Positions 17,080 through 23,873 of a stretch of 24,670 nt of DNA are shown in pieces (position 1 is the first letter of the stretch; each line of letters begins with the position of its first letter). Below the pieces are notes generated by a model, which worked only from the letters and a program-made list of their open reading frames with translations, ran no database searches and had not been told where the DNA came from. Source of the stretch: a bacterium (lineage in GTDB: Bacteria > UBA9089 > CG2-30-40-21 > SBAY01); contig JASEHU010000002.1 in assembly GCA_030018635.1 (NCBI GenBank), positions 1 to 24,670 on the forward strand, given 5' to 3'. The position numbers were made by a program, and so were the translations under genes.

Positions 17080-17636
17080 TGGAAGAAAAGGTAAAATCAC
17101 AATTAGAGGAAAGTGCAAAGATAAAATTAAAATTAGATACAAAACAAATCGTTACTGCCGCACAACTCATAATTGAGGCATACCAAAAAGGTGGTAAGGT
17201 ACTTTTAATGGGTAATGGTGGCAGTGCCGCAGATGCACAACATATTGCCGCAGAATTAGTCAGTAGATTCAAGAAGGAAAGAAAGGCATTAGCGGCTATT
17301 GCCCTGACTACCGATACCTCTATTTTAACGGCAATTGGAAATGACTATGGCTTCGATTATGTATTTAGCCGGCAAATAGAGGCATTAGCCCAATCTGATG
17401 ATGTTGTTATTGGAATTAGCACAAGTGGTAATTCACCAAATGTCGTGTTAGCCATGGAAAAGGCGATGGAGATAGGCGCCAAAACTATTGGATTATCAGG
17501 TAAGGAGGGAGGGAAACTTGTTCAGGTATCTTCGCTTTGTATTGTTGTTCCCTCAAATGATACCCCACGAATTCAGGAGGCACATATCACCATTGGACAT
17601 ATTATCTGTGATTTGGTTGAGGAGGCACTGTTTTAG
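17079..17636 (+). CDS. gmhA: D-sedoheptulose 7-phosphate isomerase
   Basis: It converts sedoheptulose 7-phosphate to D-glycero-D-manno-heptose 7-phosphate, the first step of nucleotide-activated heptose synthesis for LPS core or glycoproteins. It is a single SIS-domain protein of 185 residues. GNGGSAADAQH (45-55) with E59, TTDTSILTAIGND (77-89), STSGNSPN (114-121) and QEAHI (166-170, catalytic-type H169) are all present. The ATG overlaps the preceding stop by one base, and the GGAGGAGGAG Shine-Dalgarno lies inside the upstream gene, so the two are translationally coupled. No other heptose gene is visible in the window. Confidence 0.94.
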   Translation: MEEKVKSQLEESAKIKLKLDTKQIVTAAQLIIEAYQKGGKVLLMGNGGSAADAQHIAAELVSRFKKERKALAAIALTTDTSILTAIGNDYGFDYVFSRQIEALAQSDDVVIGISTSGNSPNVVLAMEKAMEIGAKTIGLSGKEGGKLVQVSSLCIVVPSNDTPRIQEAHITIGHIICDLVEEALF

Positions 17637-17926
17637 ATAACGGGATTCGGGATTCGAATCATTAATCCATTGGAAGATTGGGGTCACACTTTAGTTTGAA
17701 ATCTTGCGGGTAAAAAATGAATGTGAAATTAGAAATTAGAAATTGGGGAGAGAGATTGGGGCAAGTCTACAAATTAAGCGAAGACCTAATTTCTAATTTC
17801 CAATTTCTAATTTCCAAAAGAAATCATAGTAAAAACGATAAAATGAACCGTCCCACATTTATCGTGTTCGTAAAGAATGTTTTCATAATTCCTTGAATAA
17901 CGGACACGGATAGAGGAGGAATAACT
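17637..17926. repeat. gmhA-glmS spacer with a large palindromic element
   Basis: GATTCGAATC at 17651-17660 is a small perfect palindrome. GTCACACTTTAGT (17683-17695) is the complement, with one change, of the ACTAAAGTGTTAC end word of the elements at 15767 and 21298. A strong inverted repeat follows: GAAATTAGAAATTAGAAATT near 17724 pairs with CTAATTTCcAATTTCTAATTTC near 17791-17816. The same arm words occur at 23757-23838. An imperfect CGTGTTCG / CGGACACG pair lies about 17866-17908, just before the glmS Shine-Dalgarno. I could not define outer ends or a target duplication, and no glmS ribozyme core is seen. Confidence 0.6.
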
Positions 17927-19768
17927 ATGTGTGGCATTGTTGGGTATATCGGCAGTAAAGATGCCGTGCCAATACTTATTGATGGATTAAGAAAATTGGA
18001 GTATCGCGGTTATGACTCGGCTGGGGTTGCTGTCATAACCGGTTCTAATCTTGAACTAAGGCGGAGTGCAGGTAAAATAATAAATTTAGAAGAGGTTATT
18101 AAAAATAATCCTATCCAGGGGAACATAGGTATAGCCCATACCCGCTGGGCAACACACGGCCGACCTTGTGAGGAAAATGCTCACCCTCATTGTGATTGCC
18201 ATAACCAATTGGTAATTGTTCATAACGGAATTATTGAAAATTATGCCCAATTAAAGGAGGAGTTGATTGCTAATGGGCATCACTTCAGGTCACAAACCGA
18301 CACTGAGGTAATTGCCCATTTGATTGAGGAGTATTTAAAAGAAGACTTGAGCGAAGCTGTGCGAAAAGCATTGACTAAAATAGAAGGTGCTTATGCCTTA
18401 GGCGTAATCAGTCTCAAACAGCCTGACCGCATAATTGCGGCCAGATTAGCCAGCCCATTGATAGTAGGAATGGGGGATGGGGAATTTTTCATTGCCTCTG
18501 ATGTCCCGGCTATTTTACCCTATACCCGCCAGGTAATATTTTTAGAGGATAAAGAGCTGGCTATTCTTACCCGGGAGGGGGTAGAGATCAGGACATTAGA
18601 AGGGACTCCTGTCCAAAAAACGCCTATTTACATAGAATGGGACCCGATTATGGCAGAAAAAGGTGGCTACAGACACTTTATGTTAAAAGAGATACACGAA
18701 CAACCCCGGTCAATTGAGGATACAATAAGAGGTAGGATTGTCGAAAATGAGGTTTATTTAGATGAGCTAAATTTAACCAAAGAGGATATAGCCAATATTG
18801 ACAAGATATTCATCGTTGCCTGTGGCACGGCTTATTATGCTGGGGTAGTAGGTAGATTTATGTTGGAGGGATTAACTCAAATCCCTACTGAAACCGATAT
18901 CGCCTCGGAGTTTAGATATAGAAATCCAATCCTGTCTGACAAAACCCTTTTGATTGCCATCTCCCAGTCAGGTGAGACAGCAGATACATTGGCCGGGATT
19001 AAAGAGGGTAAAGAAAAAGGGGCAAAGGTTATTTCTATTTGCAATGTCATTGGTTCTTCTCTGACCCGTGAATCTAATGAGGGAATAGTCTATACCCGTG
19101 CAGGAATAGAAATAGGTGTCGCCTCAACCAAGGCATTTACTTCACAATTAACCGCACTTTATTTATTGGCTGTATATCTCGGCAGGCAAAAAGGGGTGAT
19201 TGATGAACACAAGACTAAAGAATTATTAGACCAACTGCGGCTTATCCCCAGGGAGGTGGAAAATATTTTAACCGATGAGGAAAAAATCAAAGAGATCAGT
19301 CATCAATTTCAGCATTACCATAATTTCCTCTATTTAGGGCGAGGAATTAATTTCCCTATTGCCTTAGAGGGCGCACTCAAATTGAAAGAAATATCCTACA
19401 TCCACGCAGAGGGCTATCCTGCAGGTGAGATGAAACACGGACCAATCGCCTTAATCGATGAGAATATGCCTGTGGTAGCTATTGCTACACAAGGTATGGC
19501 TACACCAGGAACTGTTTATGATAAAATCATGAGTAATATCGAAGAGGCAAAGGCCAGGGACGGAATTATTATCGCCGTGGCAAGTTCAGACGATACCCAG
19601 ATAACTAAAAAGGTAGACTATTGTTTTTATATACCAAAAACCACAGAATTCCTGACGCCCATTTTAGCGGTTATTCCCTTGCAATTATTAGCCTATCATA
19701 TTGCTAATTATCGAGGTTGTGATGTAGACCAGCCGAGAAATCTGGCTAAAAGCGTAACAGTAGAATAA
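17927..19768 (+). CDS. glmS: Glutamine--fructose-6-phosphate aminotransferase (isomerizing)
   Basis: It makes glucosamine 6-phosphate from fructose 6-phosphate and glutamine, the entry to UDP-GlcNAc, peptidoglycan and lipid A. At 613 residues it has standard length. The N-terminal glutaminase domain has nucleophile C2 (MCGIVGYIG), HTRWATHG (71-78), VHNGIIENY (98-106) and D125. The first SIS domain has CGTAYYAG (299-306), SQSGET (346-351) and STKAFTSQL. The second has LGRGINFPIALEGALKLKEI and GEMKHGP (500-506) with E501 and H504. The C-terminus PRNLAKSVTVE is canonical. AGAGGAGGA precedes the ATG at good spacing. Confidence 0.97.
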   Translation: MCGIVGYIGSKDAVPILIDGLRKLEYRGYDSAGVAVITGSNLELRRSAGKIINLEEVIKNNPIQGNIGIAHTRWATHGRPCEENAHPHCDCHNQLVIVHNGIIENYAQLKEELIANGHHFRSQTDTEVIAHLIEEYLKEDLSEAVRKALTKIEGAYALGVISLKQPDRIIAARLASPLIVGMGDGEFFIASDVPAILPYTRQVIFLEDKELAILTREGVEIRTLEGTPVQKTPIYIEWDPIMAEKGGYRHFMLKEIHEQPRSIEDTIRGRIVENEVYLDELNLTKEDIANIDKIFIVACGTAYYAGVVGRFMLEGLTQIPTETDIASEFRYRNPILSDKTLLIAISQSGETADTLAGIKEGKEKGAKVISICNVIGSSLTRESNEGIVYTRAGIEIGVASTKAFTSQLTALYLLAVYLGRQKGVIDEHKTKELLDQLRLIPREVENILTDEEKIKEISHQFQHYHNFLYLGRGINFPIALEGALKLKEISYIHAEGYPAGEMKHGPIALIDENMPVVAIATQGMATPGTVYDKIMSNIEEAKARDGIIIAVASSDDTQITKKVDYCFYIPKTTEFLTPILAVIPLQLLAYHIANYRGCDVDQPRNLAKSVTVE

Positions 19769-19774
19769 ATTTAG

Positions 19775-19803
19775 TTGACGAATTGGATTAAATAAGGTAT
19801 AAT
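19775..19803 (+). promoter_or_regulatory. Sigma-70-type promoter upstream of the E1-like gene
   Basis: TTGACG at 19775-19780, a 17-nt spacer, and a perfect TATAAT at 19798-19803. It begins 7 nt after the glmS stop, so the E1-like/RING pair is likely its own transcription unit. The palindromic element at 19804-19888 would form most of the leader. Confidence 0.75.
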
Positions 19804-19888
19804 GTTAAAAGTTAAAAGTTAGAATCCGGAATTGCTGAATTCTATCTCCTATTCTCTAACTTCTAACCTCCAATACCTGAAATCTTAC
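19804..19888. mobile_element. Short palindromic element between promoter and E1-like start
   Basis: GTTAAAAGTTAGA near the left and TCTAACTTCTAAC near the right form an imperfect inverted repeat. GGTATAAT occurs on both flanks (19796-19803 and 19889-19896), compatible with an 8-bp target duplication that includes the promoter -10 box. The arm words match the heptamer array at 1-98. No Shine-Dalgarno follows it before the ATG at 19899. Confidence 0.5.
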
Positions 19889-19898
19889 GGTATAATTA

Positions 19899-21053
19899 AT
19901 GGTAGAAAAAATAGTTATTACTGATTTAGATGAGGATAGATATTCACGATTGACCCTTATCCCCTGGTGGAACCAGGAAAAGCTGAAAAATACCCGGGTA
20001 ATGGTCGTTGGGGCAGGGGCTTTAGGTAATGAGGTTTTAAAAAATTTAGCCCTTTTGGGTGTAGGAAAGATAATTATTGTTGATTTCGACCGGATAGTCC
20101 AAGCGGACTTAAGTCGGTCTATACTTTATCGAGCCGCAGATAACGGCAAAAAAAAGGTTGAAGTAGCCAGCCAGAGGGTTTTAGAAATCAACCCGGATAT
20201 CCGGATACAACCATTAGCCGCAAATATAGTTTGGGATGTAGGATTAGGATTATTTAGAAGTGTAGATGTAGTTATTGGGTGTGTGGATAATCGGGAGGCA
20301 AGATTAGCTATCAATCAAGCCTGCTGGAAAACAAATACCCCCTGGATTGATGGAGGGATAGATGTCTTGCATGGAATAGTAAGTGTCTTTGTTCCCCCGC
20401 AAAGTGCTTGCTATGAATGCACATTAACCGATTTGGATTATAATATTTTAGGGGTGAGGTATTCATGTCCATTACTTAGACATGATGATTTATTAGAAGG
20501 GAAAACACCGACTACCTCTACGAGTGCCTCGATTATTGCCGGGATTCAGGTTCAGGAGGCAGTAAAAATAATTCATGGACTCGAAGTCCCAAAAGGCAAA
20601 GGAATTGTTTTTAACGGCTTGATGTATGAATGCTATCTGATTGAATACCCGAAAAAGAATAATTGTCAAAGCCATGAATATTACGAGAAGATTGTTGAAC
20701 TAAATAAAGGGGTAGAGGAAACTACCTTTAGAGAATTACTTGATGTAGCTCAAAAATCCCTTGGTGATGGAACTATATTAGAATTAGACCGGGATATAGT
20801 TACCAAATTTCGATGTAACAAATGTAATGAAGAACTTCCTGTTTTTAAGGTATTGGGAAAAATAACGATAGAAGAAGGTAAATGTCCAAAATGTGGAGAA
20901 ATAAGAATGGTGGATATGACCAATACCATCTCTGCTAAGGATGAATTTATAGATAAAACCCTGGGTGAGGCAGGAATCCCTCCATTGCATATCATAACCG
21001 CAAGGAAGGGGAAGGAAATTATTAATTATCAATTATCAATTAACAGTTATTAA
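19899..21053 (+). CDS. E1-like ubiquitin-activating family enzyme (ThiF/MoeB/HesA superfamily) with C-terminal zinc ribbon
   Basis: This family adenylates the C-terminal glycine of a ubiquitin-like protein and often forms a thioester. Residues 12-22 (EDRYSRLTLIP) are the usual E1 lead-in. GAGALG at 38-43 and VDFD at 61-64 form the nucleotide site, followed by R73, the GKKKVEVA segment (83-90) and CVDNREAR (128-135). A zinc site is likely from C171, C174, C256 and H259. After CYECT comes VRYSCPLL with C190, placed like the catalytic cysteine of eukaryotic Uba3-type E1s. Residues ~262-303 form an extra domain, followed by a zinc ribbon C306/C309/C329/C332 and a tail GIPPLHIITARKG. The extra C-terminus distinguishes it from plain MoeB or ThiF. 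The last ~10 residues (INYQLSINSY) are encoded by a palindromic repeat. The RING-like gene follows after 28 nt. Confidence 0.85.
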   Translation: MVEKIVITDLDEDRYSRLTLIPWWNQEKLKNTRVMVVGAGALGNEVLKNLALLGVGKIIIVDFDRIVQADLSRSILYRAADNGKKKVEVASQRVLEINPDIRIQPLAANIVWDVGLGLFRSVDVVIGCVDNREARLAINQACWKTNTPWIDGGIDVLHGIVSVFVPPQSACYECTLTDLDYNILGVRYSCPLLRHDDLLEGKTPTTSTSASIIAGIQVQEAVKIIHGLEVPKGKGIVFNGLMYECYLIEYPKKNNCQSHEYYEKIVELNKGVEETTFRELLDVAQKSLGDGTILELDRDIVTKFRCNKCNEELPVFKVLGKITIEEGKCPKCGEIRMVDMTNTISAKDEFIDKTLGEAGIPPLHIITARKGKEIINYQLSINSY

Positions 21054-21063
21054 TTGATAATTA
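21023..21063. repeat. Palindrome overlapping the 3' end of the E1-like gene
   Basis: TAATTATCAATTA (21023-21035) and its exact complement TAATTGATAATTA (21051-21063) flank a 15-nt loop. The right arm contains the TAA stop (21051-21053). The repeat therefore encodes the protein's final residues and could form a hairpin between the two genes of the operon. Confidence 0.75.
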
Positions 21064-21081
21064 TAGAGGAGTAGTGGGAGC

Positions 21082-21291
21082 ATGTTTAATTTAGATAAAA
21101 AGCCAACACCTGTTTTATTAATTTATTCGCAGACAGCAGTAGAATGTGTTTATTGCCATACGCCGATAAAAACAGAAACCATAGTTGTTAGATGTCCGGA
21201 ATGTAATACCATTCATCATCCGGAATGTTGGAAGGTTGGAGGTGGATGTGGGGTTTTTGGCTGCAAAAATGCACCTAAATATAAAAAGTAG
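21082..21291 (+). CDS. Small RING-like zinc protein (Prok-RING type), possible E3-like partner
   Basis: This 69-residue protein has eight well-spaced zinc ligands: C22-x2-C25, C38-x2-C41, H46 (or H45), C49, C56 and C61. The string CxxCxxxI...VxCPECNTIHHPECW...GGCGVFGC fits the prokaryotic RING finger families described beside bacterial E1/E2/ubiquitin-like genes. The first ~20 residues (MFNLDKKPTPVLLIYSQ) are a short extension with no clear transmembrane helix. It lies 28 nt downstream of the E1-like gene with GAGGAG ahead of its ATG, so co-transcription is likely. The RING fold implies E3 or adaptor activity; a generic double treble-clef zinc protein is the alternative. Confidence 0.75.
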   Translation: MFNLDKKPTPVLLIYSQTAVECVYCHTPIKTETIVVRCPECNTIHHPECWKVGGGCGVFGCKNAPKYKK

Positions 21292-21297
21292 TGCTTC

Positions 21298-21461
21298 ATA
21301 ACATTTGATTTTAGCAGTTCGGTGGTTTTTGTTAATAAGTTTCATTGCAAATTTATCATTGCAAAATTAACATTTCAAATTTAAAATGCTAAATGTTAAA
21401 TTTGCAATTTGCAATAAAATCAACCCACAAAAACAAATGGAATGACCCACTAAAGTGTTAC
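21298..21461. mobile_element. Palindromic MITE-like element, AAATTTGCAAT-cored family, copy 2
   Basis: The core TTCATTGCAAATTTATCATTGC...AAATGYTAAATTTGCAATTTGCAAT is nearly the same as that of the element at 15767-15947. The outer 50 nt on each side (from TAACA at 21299 and inward from TGTTA at 21456-21460) are imperfectly complementary along their full length, about 30 of 50 positions. The right end ACTAAAGTGTTAC is shared with copy 1. I see no convincing target duplication. It lies between the convergent RING-like and feoB genes. Confidence 0.6.
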
Positions 21462-21479
21462 CAAAATTCATTCCGAACA

Positions 21480-21500
21480 GTATTGGATCTGACCCAATAC
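21480..21500. terminator. Hairpin downstream of feoB
   Basis: GTATTGG (21480-21486) pairs with CCAATAC (21494-21500) around a 7-nt loop, 10 nt beyond the feoB stop. There is no T-run on either strand, so intrinsic termination is uncertain. Confidence 0.3.
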
Positions 21501-21510
21501 CTTCTGCCAG

Positions 21511-23241
21511 TTACCAGTTACCAATTACCAAATTAAGTATTCTACCCACCAACAGTGTGGAAACAATCATAATTGCCGCAGATTTGAGCATGGCTGCTAT
21601 TCCTAATTCCTTTACCAGGGTAGCAAAGGTAGCCACACATGGAAAATACATGGTTAATACCACAGATGCTACTATAAGCTGGGAAAGAGTCAAATTCAAT
21701 GGGACAAGCATCCCTACGGCTACATCCTTGCGGAAGAAGCCGAGCAGGAGAGCGCCAACAGCTTCTTTGGGTAACCCAAGCAGCCCTGAAATCAACGGGG
21801 CGGTATATTTGCTTATAACATCAACTATTCCAAGAGTATACAAAATATTGGCGATGAATACCCCGGCTAATACCCAGGGGACTGCCTCTTTAACAAACCA
21901 GATAATTCTCATCCAGACCTTCTTGACAAGCCCTTGCAAGTAAGGAAGGCGATATGGCGGTATCTCAAGGAATATTTCCATAGATTCACCTTTCATAGTT
22001 TTGTTTAATAAAACTCCCAAAATAATCCAAACTATAAAGAGGGTGCCAAAGACTATTCCCAATCCCACGGCTCCATGCTTACCCATAAGTCCAACTACCA
22101 TAGCAATCTGAGCCATACAGGGTACAGCAATTGCCATTATGGTTGCGGCAATAAATCTTTCTCGCTTTGTCTCCAAAATCCTGGCAGACAATGCCCCTGG
22201 GACATTACACCCCAACCCAAGTATCATCGGGATTATAGCCATCCCATGCAACCCTAAGCGGTGCATGATATTATCTACCAATACGGCTAATCTGGGTAAA
22301 TACCCAGAGTCTTCTAAAAAAGAAAGAATCAGATAAAAGGCAAAGATATAGGGAAGTACCGCCCCAAAAGGAACAAAAAGCCCTGTGGTCAAAAGCCCAA
22401 ATGATTCGCCAAAGTCTATTTTCTCATCTACCAATCTTCCAATCAATATGTTGTGAATAAATCCATCACCGCCCAGAATATTTGAGAATTTCAACATCAA
22501 TGGCGCCCACAAATTGTCAAAGAACGGCTCGAAGACATAACCTATCAATCCCTCACCAATAAACCTAATAACATGGAAGGTGGCAAAGAGAAGCATAAAG
22601 GCTATGGGAATACCAATTTTTGGAGAGATAGAGGCATCTGCTATTCTTTCTCTAAATCTATGGTGCCGGTGTATCACCTCTTCTACCTCAGTAATAATAT
22701 TACCTACTTCGTGCCATCTTTCTTCTTCCTCATATTCATACTTTCCTATCTTTGCCTCTTTTATTTTGGATACCAATTCTTTAAAACCCTCACCCGTTAT
22801 AGCACAGGTGGGAATACAAGGAACTCCGAGAGATTGCTCAAGTTTTCCTGCATCAATCTTTATCCCTGTATGTTTTGCTTCATCCCAAAGGTTAAGGGCA
22901 ACAATAAGAGGAATCTTCTTTTTGAGCAGTTGAAGAGTAAGATTCAAACTTCTTTCCAGATTTGTTGTATTAACAACATTGATAACCAAATCCCCTTGTT
23001 TTAGCATCTCAAGAGCGACCTCTTCAGCCCTGGAGGTAGGTTCTAAAGAATACACTCCCGGGACATCAATGACTTCAGCCGTCTCTCCGCTAAGGCCTAA
23101 TTCCTCTGGCAGATGCATAGAACCCTTAGTAAATTCTACAGTCGTCCCCGGATAATTGGAAACAATAACATGAGCACCAGTAAGCCTTGAAAAGACTACA
23201 CTCTTACCTACATTGGGATTACCCATTAGAAGAATTTTCAT
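21511..23241 (-). CDS. feoB: Ferrous iron transport protein B, compact form
   Basis: It is an inner-membrane Fe(II) transporter with an N-terminal GTPase-like domain. Visible motifs are G1 GNPNVGKS (7-14), G2 threonines T33/T34 in NYPGTT, G3 DVPG (59-62), G4 NLWD (117-120, a variant of NxxD) and G5 near CAITG (146-150). The membrane part has the first gate with GLGCNVPG (342-349, C345), the IPPYRLP signature, and GFFRKDVAVGML before a second gate. At 576 residues it is well below the ~770 of E. coli; the helical spacer after the G domain is short. The ATG overlaps feoA by 23 nt with AGGAGGAGG inside feoA, so translation is coupled. The last codons lie in a GGTAACTGG-type repeat. Confidence 0.95.
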   Translation of the reverse strand: MKILLMGNPNVGKSVVFSRLTGAHVIVSNYPGTTVEFTKGSMHLPEELGLSGETAEVIDVPGVYSLEPTSRAEEVALEMLKQGDLVINVVNTTNLERSLNLTLQLLKKKIPLIVALNLWDEAKHTGIKIDAGKLEQSLGVPCIPTCAITGEGFKELVSKIKEAKIGKYEYEEEERWHEVGNIITEVEEVIHRHHRFRERIADASISPKIGIPIAFMLLFATFHVIRFIGEGLIGYVFEPFFDNLWAPLMLKFSNILGGDGFIHNILIGRLVDEKIDFGESFGLLTTGLFVPFGAVLPYIFAFYLILSFLEDSGYLPRLAVLVDNIMHRLGLHGMAIIPMILGLGCNVPGALSARILETKRERFIAATIMAIAVPCMAQIAMVVGLMGKHGAVGLGIVFGTLFIVWIILGVLLNKTMKGESMEIFLEIPPYRLPYLQGLVKKVWMRIIWFVKEAVPWVLAGVFIANILYTLGIVDVISKYTAPLISGLLGLPKEAVGALLLGFFRKDVAVGMLVPLNLTLSQLIVASVVLTMYFPCVATFATLVKELGIAAMLKSAAIMIVSTLLVGRILNLVIGNW

Positions 23242-23539
23242 TGTTTTCCTCCTCCTTTCCTACTTCTACCAATACCCTTGTTGCCATGCCAAATCCAATA
23301 GCTACCTGGCTCTTACCTACCGCCATTACTACAGGCCCACGCATAGCTTGTTGGTTTAGCTTTTTAATTTCTTTACCAACTCTAATTCCCAAATTCTCTA
23401 ATTTTAAACTCATTCCTGCTCCACCATGAATCTCGACTATCTTCCCTGTTTGTCCTATTTCCATCTTGACGACGGACACTATTTCACTCATAGCCTTACC
23501 TTTTTCCTTTGGTTTCAATTCGCTTAAAATTTTCTCCAT
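23219..23539 (-). CDS. feoA: Ferrous iron transport protein A
   Basis: This small SH3-like cytosolic partner of FeoB has 106 residues. GQTGKIVEIHGGAGMSLKLE and NLGIRVGKEI followed by a VAIGFGMATRVLVE end match the FeoA fold pattern. It is longer than the usual ~75 residues because of ~20 extra N-terminal residues and a polar C-terminal tail (GKEEENNENSSNG) encoded by the feoB ribosome binding region. The ATG at 23539 is supported by AAAGGAGGA just upstream; the internal Met at residue 17 has no such site. No feoC is seen. Confidence 0.88.
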   Translation of the reverse strand: MEKILSELKPKEKGKAMSEIVSVVKMEIGQTGKIVEIHGGAGMSLKLENLGIRVGKEIKKLNQQAMRGPVVMAVGKSQVAIGFGMATRVLVEVGKEEENNENSSNG

Positions 23540-23551
23540 TCAAGTCCTCCT

Positions 23552-23593
23552 TTGATATTTTAGATATATCAAGATTTGTTAGACATATCTAAC
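23552..23593. promoter_or_regulatory. Paired palindromic operator upstream of feoAB
   Basis: Two adjacent palindromes lie just before the feoA Shine-Dalgarno. GTTAGA-cata-TCTAAC (23578-23593) has perfect 6-bp arms. TTGATAT / ATATCAA (23552-23558, 23566-23572) has perfect 7-bp arms. The first, with three extra T, is TTTGTTAGACATATCTAAC (23575-23593). It matches 15 of 19 bases at 24432-24450 in front of the DtxR-family gene. The GTTAG...CTAAC core is the pattern of DtxR-type operators. I could not place a convincing feo -35/-10 pair. Confidence 0.65.
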
Positions 23594-23682
23594 TTTAAGG
23601 ATAAAAAAATTTACCCTTCTTTTTTCTTTAAAGCGGGCTGGCGCATTTTAGAGCTTGATTTTTCGCCTGTTTTTAATAATAC

Positions 23683-23873
23683 CTGAACTTTTGCAAATTT
23701 TGTAGAAACCCAGTAAAATACCACCTTTCATTAAATATAGCTGTTCACAGGACATTGAAATTAGAAATTGGAAATTGGGGAAAATAGATACGATTCTCCT
23801 CTCTTTTCCTAATTTCTACTTTCCAATTTCAAATTTCAAGCCGTGAATGACTGCAAAATTTGCAAAAGTTCAG
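23683..23873. mobile_element. MITE-like element with 20-bp TIRs and 6-bp target duplication
   Basis: CTGAACTTTTGCAAATTTTG at 23683-23702 and its exact complement at 23854-23873 form perfect termini. TAATAC flanks both sides (23677-23682 and 23874-23879). The interior holds an AAATTAG/AAATTGG palindromic core near 23757-23838, as in the gmhA-glmS spacer. The right terminus supplies the TGA stop of the DtxR-family gene. The remaining feoA-regulator spacer (23594-23676) shows nothing I can name. Confidence 0.85.

Noticed and set aside
17637..17926. glmS ribozyme upstream of glmS
   Set aside because: The conserved AGCGCC...GAACU core is not present; the space is filled by palindromic repeat sequence.
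19899..21053. Plain MoeB or ThiF for molybdopterin or thiamine synthesis
   Set aside because: The protein is longer, has a second zinc ribbon and a Uba3-like cysteine position, and no moa/moe/thi genes are nearby.
21082..21291. Reading the small cysteine-rich protein as a rubredoxin or ribosomal zinc protein
   Set aside because: Eight ligands with the HHxxCW and GGCGxFGC pattern fit RING/treble-clef pairs, not a four-cysteine rubredoxin or a basic ribosomal protein.
21455..21943. Plus-strand 162-codon ORF opposite feoB
   Set aside because: It is antisense to the well-supported FeoB membrane domain and shows no independent motif or ribosome site.
23641..23660. Possible feo -35/-10 promoter further upstream
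   Set aside because: No hexamer pair with acceptable spacing was found between 23560 and 23680 on the minus strand; I left the promoter unplaced.
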